Shown in pieces: positions 16,150 to 24,509 of a stretch of DNA of 64,000 nt. Position numbers and translations under genes: made by a program. Source of the stretch: Sphingosinicella sp. Its GTDB lineage: Bacteria > Pseudomonadota > Alphaproteobacteria > Sphingomonadales > Sphingomonadaceae. Location of the stretch: contig JACDEE010000009.1 in the NCBI GenBank assembly GCA_013816585.1, forward strand, positions 58,456 through 122,455. The letters run 5' to 3'. Numbering within the stretch: the first letter of the stretch is position 1; each line of letters begins with the position of its first letter. Below the pieces are notes generated by a model. That model did not search any database. It worked only from the letters and a program-made list of their open reading frames with translations, and was not told the DNA's origin.

Positions 16150-16755
16150 TTACTGGCCGTTGCCGAAATCGACCGTCGGCGCCTGCTCCGCGCCCGGCGT
16201 CGTCGCCTGGAACGGCACTTTGGCCTCTGCGCCATAGAAGATCTTGGCGCCGATCACGTCCGGGAAGGTACGGATCCGCGTATTATAAGCCTGCACCGCC
16301 TGGTTGTAATCGGTTCGGCTGATCGTGATCCGGTTCTCCGTCCCTTCAAGCTGGGACTGGAGCGCCATGAAGTTCGAATTGGACTTAAGGTCGGGATAGG
16401 CTTCCTGCAGCCGCTGCAGCGAAACGATCGACTGCGAAAGGCGGCCCTGCGCCTCGCTGTACCGCCGCATCGCCTCGGGATCGCTCAACTGCTCGGGCGT
16501 CAGCTTGATCTGGTTGGCTCCGGCGCGCGCTTCGGTGACCTGGGTCAGCACTTCGCGCTCCTGCTTCGCATAGCCCTGTACGGTACGGACCAGATTGGGG
16601 ATCAGGTCGGCGCGGCGCTGATATTGATTCTGCACGCCGGCCCAGCGGCCGTTCACTTCCTCCTCGGCGGTCGGGATGGAATTGACTCCGCAGCCCGAAA
16701 GCGAAACGATGGCGACAGGCGCAAGCAAGGCGGTCATGAGGCGGTTGCTGGTCAT
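16150..16755 (-). CDS. lemA: LemA-family protein
   Basis: A 201-residue envelope protein of mainly helical structure. The N-terminus ends in a lipobox-like LSGC (Cys near 22), followed by the conserved LemA stretch EEEVNGRWAGVQNQYQRRADLIPNLVRTVQGYA and later YPDLKSNSNF, QLEGTENRI and YNTRIRTFPDVIGAKIF, all diagnostic. It is the first gene of a four-gene operon with two TPM proteins and a Nudix hydrolase, and GGGAGAG precedes its ATG. LemA-TPM pairs are assumed to work together at the membrane; the exact activity is unknown. Confidence 0.93.
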   Translation of the reverse strand: MTSNRLMTALLAPVAIVSLSGCGVNSIPTAEEEVNGRWAGVQNQYQRRADLIPNLVRTVQGYAKQEREVLTQVTEARAGANQIKLTPEQLSDPEAMRRYSEAQGRLSQSIVSLQRLQEAYPDLKSNSNFMALQSQLEGTENRITISRTDYNQAVQAYNTRIRTFPDVIGAKIFYGAEAKVPFQATTPGAEQAPTVDFGNGQ

Positions 16756-16825
16756 TCATCTCTCCCAAATTCTATTCGCTGAACGGAGAGGTAAGCGCTT
16801 CGATCCCGCCTCGCAACGGCTTCAC

Positions 16826-16853
16826 TTCACATTAAGGCGCCAATCCCTATATA
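16826..16853 (+). promoter_or_regulatory. Promoter of the tmRNA gene
   Basis: TTCACA (16826-16831) and TATATA (16848-16853) are separated by 16 bases and lie just upstream of the permuted tmRNA. They form a good sigma-70 type promoter, with a start expected near 16859. Confidence 0.55.
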
Positions 16854-16858
16854 GGGAG

Positions 16859-17140
16859 GGCCGGGTTCGCCCGGCTATGGCGATAAATTGCGGCGTGCAA
16901 TAGACGCAGCGGACCCGGGGGCGGTACCCGGCAGCTCCACCAATTGCGCCGCTTGGGCCTTATGTTCGCATAAGGTCCGGCGGCTCAGCTGAAGGGGCTG
17001 AACTAGGATCGACGTGTGTTCAAAAGCGCAGTTTTTGCCCGGCCTGAATGCGCCGTAAAAACGTTCAAAACCATAAGTGCCAACGATAATGAGGCTCTTG
17101 CGATTGCTGCGTAACCCGGTCCTCACGGACTAGGTTATAC
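16859..17140 (+). ncRNA. ssrA: Two-piece (circularly permuted) transfer-messenger RNA
   Basis: Rescues stalled ribosomes and adds a degradation tag. The acceptor piece comes first and ends in CAGCTCC-ACCA at 16932-16942; its T arm is a five-pair stem CCGGG/CCCGG with a seven-base loop at 16915-16931. After a spacer with a ten-pair hairpin (16955-16978), the coding piece starts at 16994 with GGGGCTGAACTAGGATCGAC, whose first seven bases pair with CAGCTCC. TGTGT (17015-17019) can pair with ACGCA (16904-16908) as helix P2. The tag reading frame at 17079-17114 encodes ANDNEALAIAA and a TAA stop, with the preceding Ala carried by the charged RNA. The outer ends, about 16859 and 17140, are approximate. 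This layout is typical of Alphaproteobacteria. Confidence 0.95.
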
Positions 17141-17154
17141 CAGACAAAAGCGCG

Positions 17155-17268
17155 GTTCGGACCCCACCGGGCAACAGAAGGGGAAACCAGCGGCACGGGG
17201 AGCGCCGGGCAACAGAAGCTCCCCACTTCCAGAAAATTGGCAGAGCGGCGTGCAACAGAAGCTGTCCG
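17155..17268 (+). repeat. Three consecutive hairpins sharing the loop GGGCAACAGAAG
   Basis: CCGGGCAACAGAAG occurs at 17167-17180 and 17205-17218, and GTGCAACAGAAG at 17250-17261. Each copy sits in a different hairpin: CCCC/GGGG with outer GGTT/AACC for copy 1, a perfect GGGGAGC/GCTCCCC for copy 2, and GGCAG/CTGTC for copy 3. Loops are conserved while stems differ, as in repeat-structured RNAs. It starts directly after the tmRNA and may be part of its transcript or a separate RNA. No protein-coding gene is convincing here on either strand. Confidence 0.6.
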
Positions 17269-17381
17269 TCTTTCCGCTTTTCGCGCTTCACGCTTGTCCA
17301 CCCCTCACGGCTGGCCGCAAATAGTGGAACCATCGCTGCCGCACGCGGATTATTGCGGCTGCACAATCAAAGGGGAAGCCA

Positions 17382-17663
17382 ATGAGAATTTTCACCAAAA
17401 CTATCGCGATTGCGAGCTTTGCAGCGCTCGCCGCCTGCAGCGATGGCAATGATGCGGGGAACAATATCGAAGCGGCTGCGGACAACCAGGCCGATGCGCT
17501 CGACCAGCAGGCCGACACGCTGGAACAGCGCGCCGACGAAGTGACCGGCAACGCCGCGGAAAGCCTGGAAAACCAGGCCGCCGCGCTGGAAAACCAGGCG
17601 GACGCAACCCGCGAGGCCGGCGAAAACCAGGCCGAAGAGGTCGAGGAAAAGGCCGAACGATAA
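17382..17663 (+). CDS. Small coiled-coil lipoprotein
   Basis: A 93-residue outer-membrane-type lipoprotein. The signal ends in LAAC with Cys 19; the rest is almost entirely a heptad-like repeat of Asn/Gln/Ala/Asp (NQADALDQQADTLEQRADE..., NQAAALENQADATRE), similar in style to Lpp-like or coiled-coil spacer lipoproteins. AAAGGGG lies nine bases before ATG 17382, and a hairpin terminator follows. It could help tether the outer membrane, but this is inferred only from the architecture. Confidence 0.82.
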   Translation: MRIFTKTIAIASFAALAACSDGNDAGNNIEAAADNQADALDQQADTLEQRADEVTGNAAESLENQAAALENQADATREAGENQAEEVEEKAER

Positions 17664-17669
17664 TGCCGA

Positions 17670-17700
17670 GGGCCGCTGGAGTCGGGCGGCCCATTTTCTA
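17670..17700 (+). terminator. Terminator after the coiled-coil lipoprotein gene
   Basis: GGGCCGC (17670-17676) pairs with GCGGCCC (17686-17692) over a nine-base loop and is followed by ATTTTCT. It begins six bases after the stop codon. Confidence 0.65.
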
Positions 17701-17765
17701 TCCCCACGACTCTGAGCCGTAAATGAGTAGCGTATCCCCGGCGTCCGGTGGCGGAAACCTGGAGC

Positions 17766-18200
17766 TCAGGTCCCGACCCGGCACGCGAACCTAATTTCCC
17801 CTCCGACAATGACGTTGAGCTTTGAATCTTTGGACACATTTCCAAGATTGGTCAGTATGCGCCGCAAATCCTCGTCGCGACATTTCGATTTCCGCTGCTG
17901 ATTGATATGCAGGATTACCTCGATGGCCGCGAGAATATCCAAATAGCTTCCTGTCGAGGCCTCCTGCAAAGCCAAAGCATAGGCTCGATCAGTCTCCTCA
18001 ACGACCAAAGGTATCAGATAGGTTTCAGGCGGAACGTCGGAATTATATACCTCCTTGTAGATATTGTATCGTTCTTGAAGGGGCTCCTTTCTCGCCATTT
18101 CAATGATCTGATCCCTGGTCATGTTCGTGAGGTAATCGGGCTTCTCACGACAAGCCGAAACAAGCGCGGCCGCAATCAGCAGCAGGGCAGCTATTCGCAC
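17766..18200 (-). CDS. Putative lipoprotein of unknown function, partner of the HExxH protein
   Basis: A 144-residue protein with a lipoprotein signal (lipobox VSAC, Cys near 17) and a helical domain containing TRDQIIEMARKEP and EETDRAYALALQEASTGSYLDILAAIEVIL. I do not recognise the family. It starts at GTG 18200, overlapping the end of the upstream HExxH gene by ten bases, which argues for a functional pair. Base composition is clearly lower in GC than the surrounding chromosome. In such arrangements the second gene can encode an immunity or accessory protein, but nothing in the sequence proves this. Confidence 0.6.
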   Translation of the reverse strand: MRIAALLLIAAALVSACREKPDYLTNMTRDQIIEMARKEPLQERYNIYKEVYNSDVPPETYLIPLVVEETDRAYALALQEASTGSYLDILAAIEVILHINQQRKSKCRDEDLRRILTNLGNVSKDSKLNVIVGGEIRFACRVGT

Positions 18201-18721
18201 GGTAGGCCCGCCTCGTCATAGGCCGTCAGCATCTTCTCTTTCCACGCTTCGGCCTCTCGCTCGACGCGGTTGTTTTTCCATACTTCCTGCGGGTCGAACC
18301 AGATCTTGCCATTTCGCGAGGCGGAGGCTGCTTGCTTGACATAAATGGACGTGGTCAGCCTTCCGCTTGCCCATTGCGGCATATGGCCCAATTCGTGGAA
18401 CAAAAGCTTTCGATCCCTTATGTCCCTGATGTCCAGGAAGGTGATCTTTCCGGGGCCTGTCGAAGCTCTTCGTCTACCCCAGGTGGGACCTTCTTCAATC
18501 TTAACAGATCCCCAATCCGTGCCCGGAGCCTTGTTTTTCAGAAAGCCGACGAAGCATCGAGACAAGGATCGAGTGACTGGTTTGGGAAGGGGCCCAGGCA
18601 AAGCTGGGCGAACCGGTTCGCCTGGCCGACGACGATGCGCCGCGAAGTTGAAATTTCCGTATACGCCGTACGAAGGGTTAAGGCGGGCCGTGCCGCGCGA
18701 TCCAAAGAGCCCATCGCGCAT
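18191..18721 (-). CDS. HExxH metallopeptidase-like protein, possibly a toxin domain remnant
   Basis: Up to 176 residues. The C-terminal half has a zincin-like HELGH (about residue 110-114) followed 40 residues later by an acidic helix EREAEAW that could supply the third zinc ligand; the N-terminal half is Arg/Pro/Gly-rich with YGVYGNFNF, a stretch reminiscent of the region just before variable C-terminal toxins in RHS-type proteins. No RHS repeats are present upstream, where the frame closes about 75 bases before the ATG. The start at 18721 is weakly supported. Possibilities are an orphan polymorphic-toxin module with the following lipoprotein, or a decaying gene fragment. Confidence 0.5.
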   Translation of the reverse strand: MRDGLFGSRGTARLNPSYGVYGNFNFAAHRRRPGEPVRPALPGPLPKPVTRSLSRCFVGFLKNKAPGTDWGSVKIEEGPTWGRRRASTGPGKITFLDIRDIRDRKLLFHELGHMPQWASGRLTTSIYVKQAASASRNGKIWFDPQEVWKNNRVEREAEAWKEKMLTAYDEAGLPCE

Positions 18722-18844
18722 CAGAGGAGGCCCCCTCGGAACGGAGGCTTTATATCTGCCAAGGTTGGTCCTTCCGTAAGTGGCGTTTCAAGAACGGAAG
18801 AAGAACATGCAAAGCCCTATTTGGCAAATCCTATTTGCAGGGGA

Positions 18845-18932
18845 GCCGGGCGCAGCGAGAGAAATGCGAAGCATTTGTCGAGCTGCGCGAAGAGAGCGCG
18901 ACCAAGCGGCCGACGGGTCGTCCGTTTTTTTG
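18845..18932 (+). ncRNA. Candidate small RNA or lnt leader with terminal hairpin
   Basis: GCGCAGC (18850-18856) pairs with GCTGCGC (18882-18888), enclosing AAATGC-GAA-GCATTT (18862-18876). About 30 bases later a second hairpin (18907-18924, CGGCCGA/TCGTCCG with one mismatch) is followed by seven T residues, the form of an intrinsic terminator. No credible protein-coding gene fills 18722-19056. An additional GCAAAT-CCT-ATTTGC inverted repeat lies at about 18824-18838. The promoter is not clear. Confidence 0.4.
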
Positions 18933-19056
18933 GGCGAACCCGATCGACGACGCGGCTTTGCCGCGACGCCCCGGTTGCTCGTCCTGCGGCGCGCGGGGCC
19001 ATTGCCTCACCCTTTGCGAGACAGGCACCAAGACTATTCGATCGGGAATTGAACCA

Positions 19057-20598
19057 ATGGCCGTTCCAGCCGATAGACCGCGAATGAAATTCATTTTGTT
19101 CGCCTTCCTTGCCGGCCTCGCCAGTGCACTCGGTTTCGAGCCGCTCGGCCTCTGGCCGCTGACCCTGATCGCTTTCGCCTATCTCATGTGGCTGCTTCAG
19201 CGTGCGCCCTCCTTGCGAAGCGCGCTGGCGCTTGGCTGGTGGTTCGGCGTGGGCCAGTTCGTGCTGGGCCTCAACTGGATTGCCACTTCCTTTACCTACC
19301 AATCGGCGATGCCGGCCTGGCTCGGCTGGGTATCCGTCGTCCTGCTGTCGCTCTACCTTGCCGTCTATCCGGCGATGGCGGCGGGGCTGGCGTGGCGCTA
19401 CGCACGCAAGGACTGGCTCGCTTTGGTATTCCTGTTCGCCGCCGCCTGGATTGTCACCGAATGGCTGCGCGCGACGATGTTCACCGGCTTTGCCTGGAAT
19501 CCGGTCGGCGTGTCGCTGCTGCCGACCGCGGCGGCGCGGCTGGCGACGATCGTCGGGACCTATGGCCTTTCGGGTCTCGCCTTGCTGATAGCGGGCGCCT
19601 TGTTGCTGATCTACGAGCGTTACCGGAAAACGGGCTTCATCCTGCTGGTGGCGATCACCGGAATCGCCCTGCTCCGCTGGGGGTTCGACGTGCCGAGCGC
19701 GGGCCCGGCGGGACTCCAGCTGGCCGTGATCCAGCCCAATATCGGACAGGAAGATAAATGGACTCCGGGCTTTGAAGATCGCAACTTTGCCGAGCTCGCC
19801 CGGCTTTCGGTCCCGCGCCATCCGGGCCCGCGGCTGCTTTTGTGGCCCGAAGCCGCGATCACCGAGCCGCTCCAGGATGAGCGCAGGAATTTTCAGGCCA
19901 GCCGAAATGCCGAGGCCGTCCGGCGCAGGGTGGCCGGCATATTGGGGCCGGAGGATCTGCTGCTGACCGGCGGGGTGACCATCCAGTCAGCGGACGGCGT
20001 GCTGGTGACCAGCGCCACCAACAGCGTGTATGCGATGAAGCGCGATGGACAGATTCTTGGCCGCTACGACAAGGCGCACCTCGTGCCCTATGGCGAATAT
20101 CTACCGGCACGCCCGATCCTGTCGCGGATCGGCCTGTCGCGCCTTTCCCCCGGAGCGGTCGATTTCTATTCGGGGCCGGGGCCGGCGACTTTCGATCTTC
20201 CCGGCATCGGCAAGGTCGGTTTTCAGGTCTGCTACGAGATCATCTTTTCGGGCCAGGTGATCGACCGGAACAACCGGCCCAATTTCCTCTACAATCCGTC
20301 GAACGATGCCTGGTTCGGCCGCTGGGGTCCGCCGCAGCATCTGGCGCAGGCGCGCCTGAGGGCGATCGAGGAAGGCCTGCCCGTGGTCCGATCCACCCCC
20401 ACCGGAATCTCGGCCGTGGTCGACGCCGATGGCGGAATAATGGGGGCCATCCCCTGGCGCCGCGCGGGAGCGCTCAATGTCCTGCTGCCGCCCGCCAAGG
20501 AGCCGACCCTGTTTTCCAAGGTCGGCAATATCGCACCTTTCCTGCTCGCTTTGCTGCTCATCGGGATCGCGATTGCAGTCAGGCGCAGAGCTCGCTAA
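19057..20598 (+). CDS. lnt: Apolipoprotein N-acyltransferase
   Basis: Adds the third acyl chain to the N-terminal Cys of lipoproteins in the inner membrane, the last step of lipoprotein maturation. The N-terminal half contains about six membrane helices; the C-terminal nitrilase-like domain holds the triad Glu 265 (WPEAAI), Lys 339 (YDKAHLVPYGEYLP) and Cys 392 (QVCYEIIF), counted from ATG 19057, close to the E. coli positions. An alternative start is ATG 19084. The frame is open far upstream but that part has no family resemblance. Stands alone between a candidate small RNA and metK. Confidence 0.95.
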   Translation: MAVPADRPRMKFILFAFLAGLASALGFEPLGLWPLTLIAFAYLMWLLQRAPSLRSALALGWWFGVGQFVLGLNWIATSFTYQSAMPAWLGWVSVVLLSLYLAVYPAMAAGLAWRYARKDWLALVFLFAAAWIVTEWLRATMFTGFAWNPVGVSLLPTAAARLATIVGTYGLSGLALLIAGALLLIYERYRKTGFILLVAITGIALLRWGFDVPSAGPAGLQLAVIQPNIGQEDKWTPGFEDRNFAELARLSVPRHPGPRLLLWPEAAITEPLQDERRNFQASRNAEAVRRRVAGILGPEDLLLTGGVTIQSADGVLVTSATNSVYAMKRDGQILGRYDKAHLVPYGEYLPARPILSRIGLSRLSPGAVDFYSGPGPATFDLPGIGKVGFQVCYEIIFSGQVIDRNNRPNFLYNPSNDAWFGRWGPPQHLAQARLRAIEEGLPVVRSTPTGISAVVDADGGIMGAIPWRRAGALNVLLPPAKEPTLFSKVGNIAPFLLALLLIGIAIAVRRRAR

Positions 20599-20605
20599 GG
20601 CGCGA

Positions 20606-20625
20606 ATATAAGGATATCTTTATAT
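20606..20625 (+). promoter_or_regulatory. Palindromic operator upstream of metK, SahR-like
   Basis: ATATAAGGATATCTTTATAT is a 20-base near-perfect palindrome with a single asymmetric position, centred on GATATC. ArsR-type SahR repressors that sense S-adenosylhomocysteine are known to bind palindromes of this AT-rich type ahead of methionine-cycle genes, so this is the likely control site for metK. Confidence 0.6.
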
Positions 20626-20681
20626 CCTGAAATCCCGATTCCCGAATTCAGTTTCGCTCCTGCAAAAAGGCCGTTTCCGTA

Positions 20682-21848
20682 ATGCGCAGCCATTATCTCT
20701 TCACGTCCGAATCGGTTTCCGAAGGTCACCCGGACAAGGTCGCCGACCAGATTTCGGACGCGATCGTCGATCTGTTCATCGGCCGCGATCCCGAAGCGCG
20801 CGTCGCCTGCGAAACCATGGTCACCACCAACCGCATCATCCTGGCCGGCGAAGTACGCTGCCGCGAAGACTTGACGCCGACCATCGACGAGATCGAGCAG
20901 GCGGCGCGCGAGACGGTGAAACGCATCGGCTACGAGCAGCATGGCTTCCATTGGCAATATGCCGATTTCGCCTGCCATCTGCACGGGCAGTCCGCGCATA
21001 TCGCGATGGGCGTCGATGAAAGCGGCAATAAGGACGAAGGCGCCGGCGACCAGGGCATCATGTTCGGTTATGCGACCGACGAAACCCCGGACCTGATGCC
21101 CGCGACGCTTTATTATTCGCACCGCATCCTCGAAAAGCTGGCGCTCGATCGCCACACCAAGGCGGTCGACTTCCTGGAGCCCGACGCCAAGAGCCAGGTG
21201 ACGCTTGCTTATGAAAATGAGAAGCCGGTCAAGGCGACCGCCCTGGTCGTATCGACCCAGCATAGCAAGAGCGCCGATCAGGCGAAGCTTCGCGATTATG
21301 TGAAGGGCGTGTTCAACGACGTCATGCCGCAGGGCTGGATGCCCGCCGACGAAGCGATCTTCGTCAACCCGACCGGCCTGTTCGAAATCGGCGGCCCCGA
21401 CGGCGATGCCGGCCTCACCGGCCGCAAGATCATCGTCGACACTTATGGCGGCGCCGCTCCGCATGGCGGCGGCGCCTTTTCGGGCAAGGATCCGACCAAG
21501 GTCGACCGTTCGGCCGCCTATATCAGCCGCTATCTCGCCAAGAATATCGTCGCCGCCGGCCTTGCCCGCCGGGTCACCATTCAATTGAGCTATGCGATCG
21601 GCATTGCCGAGCCGCTGTCGCTTTATGTCGACACGCATGGCACCGGCATTGTCGATGAGGCGAAACTGGAGGCGATCCTGCCGCAGCTGGTGCGCCTGAC
21701 GCCCAAGGGCATCCGTACCCATCTGGGGCTCAACAAGGCGATCTACCTTCCGACCGCGGCCTATGGCCATTTCGGGCGCAAGGCCGAAGGCGATTTGTTC
21801 ACCTGGGAAAAGACCGATCTGGTCGACCAGTTGAAGCAGGCGATCTAA
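20682..21848 (+). CDS. metK: S-adenosylmethionine synthetase
   Basis: Makes SAM from methionine and ATP. The 388-residue protein has the expected order: N-terminal [21 protein letters not shown] with the ATP-binding His, the central signature GAGDQG, and the phosphate-loop-like [32 protein letters not shown] lies upstream of ATG 20682. The 83-base gap after lnt contains a palindromic operator, suggesting SAH-dependent repression. SAM made here would feed the neighbouring methyltransferases (trmB, ICMT-like, DNA methyltransferase). Confidence 0.98.
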   Translation: MRSHYLFTSESVSEGHPDKVADQISDAIVDLFIGRDPEARVACETMVTTNRIILAGEVRCREDLTPTIDEIEQAARETVKRIGYEQHGFHWQYADFACHLHGQSAHIAMGVDESGNKDEGAGDQGIMFGYATDETPDLMPATLYYSHRILEKLALDRHTKAVDFLEPDAKSQVTLAYENEKPVKATALVVSTQHSKSADQAKLRDYVKGVFNDVMPQGWMPADEAIFVNPTGLFEIGGPDGDAGLTGRKIIVDTYGGAAPHGGGAFSGKDPTKVDRSAAYISRYLAKNIVAAGLARRVTIQLSYAIGIAEPLSLYVDTHGTGIVDEAKLEAILPQLVRLTPKGIRTHLGLNKAIYLPTAAYGHFGRKAEGDLFTWEKTDLVDQLKQAI

Positions 21849-21858
21849 GGAAATGGGC

Positions 21859-21878
21859 GGCCCGGCGCTGGCCGGGCC
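21859..21878 (+). terminator. Hairpin after metK
   Basis: GGCCCGGC and GCCGGGCC form an eight-pair stem with a four-base loop, eleven bases after the stop. There is no T tract, so termination may be partial or Rho-dependent. Confidence 0.4.
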
Positions 21879-21961
21879 ATTCAGGGCGATGCCACCGGGC
21901 CTTTCGCTTTAAAGGCGGGCCGGCCCTTATCGCGTGCGGCGGAGCAGGCCAGGGAGCTCAG

Positions 21962-22672
21962 ATGTCCGATCCAACGACCATTCGCCGCCTTTACGGCCGC
22001 CGATCGGGGCACAAGCTCCGCCAGGGACAGGCCGCTCTGGTCGAAGAATTGCTGCCAGCCATCGGCGTGCCCGACGAAGGGCCGCTCGGCGCCGCCGTCT
22101 TATTCGGCGGCGACCGTTCGCTCCATTTCGAAATCGGCTTCGGCAGCGGCGAGCATCTGGCCTATCGCGCGGACCTGCTGCCCGATCATGGCTTTATCGG
22201 CTGCGAGCCCTTCCTGAACGGCGTGGTAGGCGCGCTGCAGCATGTGCGCGATCAACATCTGACCAACGTCCGTCTGCATATGGGGGACGCGCTCGAGATA
22301 CTCGAACGCCTGCCCGATGCGTCCTTGCGCTTCGTCTATCTGCTTCACCCCGACCCGTGGCCCAAGGCGCGCCATGCCAAGCGGCGGATGGTCAATCACG
22401 GCCCGCTGGACCTGATCGCCGCCAAGCTTCAGCCCGGCGGGGAGTTCCGCCTGGGCACCGACGATCCGACTTATTGCCGCTGGTCGATGATGATCATGAA
22501 CCAGCGGCCCGATTTCGAATGGCTGGCCGAAAAGGCGGAGGATTTCCTCGTCCGCCCCGGCGGCTGGCCCGAAACACGATACGAAGCCAAAGCGCGCCGC
22601 AAGGGCCACGAAGTCTGGTATTTCCGCTACCGGCGAGCCGCAATGAACGAGGAAATCCGGGTCCGGCCGTAG
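21962..22672 (+). CDS. trmB: tRNA (guanine-N7-)-methyltransferase
   Basis: Methylates G46 of tRNA. The 236-residue protein shows the SAM-binding FEIGFGSGEHLAYRA, the YLLHPDPWPKARHAKRRM signature and the C-terminal TRYEAKARRKGHEVW, all typical of TrmB. GGAG precedes ATG 21962 by five bases. It follows metK by 113 bases in the same direction. No neighbouring gene belongs to the same pathway. Confidence 0.97.
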   Translation: MSDPTTIRRLYGRRSGHKLRQGQAALVEELLPAIGVPDEGPLGAAVLFGGDRSLHFEIGFGSGEHLAYRADLLPDHGFIGCEPFLNGVVGALQHVRDQHLTNVRLHMGDALEILERLPDASLRFVYLLHPDPWPKARHAKRRMVNHGPLDLIAAKLQPGGEFRLGTDDPTYCRWSMMIMNQRPDFEWLAEKAEDFLVRPGGWPETRYEAKARRKGHEVWYFRYRRAAMNEEIRVRP

Positions 22673-22743
22673 CGACCAAAGCGGAAGAGTGCCCGATCGA
22701 GAGGTTCACCTGGCGTACAAGTACCGCCTCCTATCCCCTCCCA

Positions 22744-23253
22744 ATGTTTACCAAGCGCCCCACCTTCTACCGAATGCTGCTGCCACTCGCACTGCTGGCG
22801 GGCGGCGAAACAGCAGCCCTCGCCTGTTCCTGCATTGCCCCGGGCCCACCGGAGGAAGCGCGTGCGCAGGCCCGGGAGGTTACCCGGAATATAGTCGCCA
22901 TCGTCGACGCGGAGGCCATCACCGAATATCGGCCGGACGGCGGCGGGGAGGAAGTGATAGTCCACCGAACCCTGTTCGGCGAAGCTCCAAAGAACTTCCG
23001 GATCGAACGGAGTCCGTCCGCCAGCAGCGTGTCATGCGATCTGCTGCTCAAACCCCGCGAGCGCAAGATTCTGATCCTCACGCGCAGTTCCGGCGGCCGC
23101 TACCAGATACAAAATCTGTGTTCGGACTATCTTACGTCAGGGGCCTATTTACCCATCTTGCTCGATGAATCGGCTCGATCATCCGGCCAGCCGAACCCGG
23201 CCGGGGAGCGCGCGGCGATTTGCCCGGGACGGGAAGTCAGCGCACCGGCGTAA
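22744..23253 (+). CDS. Secreted protein with N-terminal CSC, NTR/TIMP-like
   Basis: A 169-residue exported protein. A signal peptide ends at [10 protein letters not shown] and the mature protein would begin CSCIAP, the pattern of netrin/TIMP-type domains in which the N-terminal Cys is functional. Later cysteines occur in SVSCDLL, NLCSDY and ICPG. The fold assignment is tentative and no enzyme activity is implied. Start could also be ATG 22774. The end overlaps the convergent sugar dehydrogenase gene by 17 bases. Confidence 0.7.
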   Translation: MFTKRPTFYRMLLPLALLAGGETAALACSCIAPGPPEEARAQAREVTRNIVAIVDAEAITEYRPDGGGEEVIVHRTLFGEAPKNFRIERSPSASSVSCDLLLKPRERKILILTRSSGGRYQIQNLCSDYLTSGAYLPILLDESARSSGQPNPAGERAAICPGREVSAPA

Positions 23254-24424
23254 GCCGAAGGAGCCTGCCGCCCGAACCCTTGGTTTGATCCTCCAGCAGA
23301 TAGATCGCGCCGTCCGGGCCTTGTTCGACCTCGCGAATCCGCTGGCCCATGTCGAACCGTTCGACCTCGCGCGCGCTGTCGCCATTGATGCCGACCCGCA
23401 CCAAAGCCTTTCCGGACAAAGCGCCGATCAGCGCCGAACCGCGCCATTTCGGGAACATCGAGCCTGAATAGATGATCAGGCTGGAGGGCGAGATGACCGG
23501 CGTCCAGGTGACCTTCGGCGCAGCGAATTCCGGCCGGGTCGAATGATCGGGAATCGGCTTTCCATCATAATGGTCGCCATCGGACACGATCGGATAGCCG
23601 TAATTGCGGCCCTTCACGATCAGGTTGAATTCGTCGCCGCCCTTGGGGCCCATTTCGATTTCCCAGAGCCTGCCCTGGCCGTCGAAAGCCAGGCCCAAAG
23701 GATTGCGGTGGCCCTTGCTCCATATCTGTCCGCGTACGCGGCTGCCCTGATCGTACCAGGGATTGGTGCTGGGGATCCCGCCCGCATCGGTCAGCCGTAC
23801 GATCTTGCCCAAGGTCTGGTTGTCGTTCTGCGCGGGATCGAATTTCTGGCGCTCGCCATTGGTGATGAACATGAACCCGTCCGGCGAAAACAGGATCTTG
23901 TGGCCGAAATGGCCGCGTCCCTCGACCTTGGGCTCCTGCCGCCAGATCACCTTCAAGCCCTCCAGCCGCCCGCCGTCGGCTTTGTCGAGCACCAGCTTCG
24001 CCCGCGCGACGACCGCACCGCGCGTATCGTTGGGCCCGCCTTCGATAAAGCTCAGGTAGATGAGATTGTTCTGCGCGAAATCGGGATGAGCGACGATGTC
24101 GCCAAGCCCGCCTTGCCCGCCATAATCCACCTTGGGAACGCCGCTGATGCTTCCTGTCCTGGGATTGGGTGACCCGAAATCGACGAACCTGATATTCCCT
24201 TTTTTCTCGGTGACCAGAAGGAGCCCCTTGGGCAGGAACGTCATGGCCCAGGGTTCGTCGAATTGCCCTAAAGATGCCACCGCGAACGGACGTCCATCGG
24301 CGGCTCGCGCCGACGGCCCCGCGCCATTGCCCGGCTCCACGGCTTCGCCCGCGCCGCTGCAGGCAGCAAGGGCGAGGATGGGGAGGACGGCGAGCTTTAA
24401 CCGGTTCGGGCGAATGGGTCGCAT
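23237..24424 (-). CDS. PQQ-dependent glucose/sorbosone dehydrogenase family lipoprotein
   Basis: A 395-residue periplasmic six-bladed propeller that probably oxidises a sugar or aldose with PQQ. The signal ends in LAAC (Cys near 20). Typical blocks are the start of the propeller ([19 protein letters not shown]), [53 protein letters not shown] and the final [29 protein letters not shown] precedes ATG 24424. PQQ synthesis genes are not in this window, so activity depends on genes elsewhere or an external cofactor. Confidence 0.9.
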   Translation of the reverse strand: MRPIRPNRLKLAVLPILALAACSGAGEAVEPGNGAGPSARAADGRPFAVASLGQFDEPWAMTFLPKGLLLVTEKKGNIRFVDFGSPNPRTGSISGVPKVDYGGQGGLGDIVAHPDFAQNNLIYLSFIEGGPNDTRGAVVARAKLVLDKADGGRLEGLKVIWRQEPKVEGRGHFGHKILFSPDGFMFITNGERQKFDPAQNDNQTLGKIVRLTDAGGIPSTNPWYDQGSRVRGQIWSKGHRNPLGLAFDGQGRLWEIEMGPKGGDEFNLIVKGRNYGYPIVSDGDHYDGKPIPDHSTRPEFAAPKVTWTPVISPSSLIIYSGSMFPKWRGSALIGALSGKALVRVGINGDSAREVERFDMGQRIREVEQGPDGAIYLLEDQTKGSGGRLLRLTPVR

Positions 24425-24509
24425 AACGGTTTCCTTTCGTTGACAGGTGCCGAACCTTTCACATCGCGCCAAGTTACGCCACACCAGTTTCGAACAAGAG
24501 GTCATAAGT

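Noticed and set aside
17155..17268. CRISPR-like array
   Set aside because: The repeated unit is only about 12-14 bases, the spacing is irregular (38 and 43) and each copy lies inside its own different hairpin. No cas genes are present.
17065..17366. Two minus-strand open frames across tmRNA and the hairpin repeats
   Set aside because: They translate the tmRNA and its repeat region backwards and lack domain, start site and codon support; the RNA features explain the sequence.
20595..21770. 391-residue frame opposite metK
   Set aside because: Shadow of metK; it lacks any recognisable domain and has antisense-type composition.
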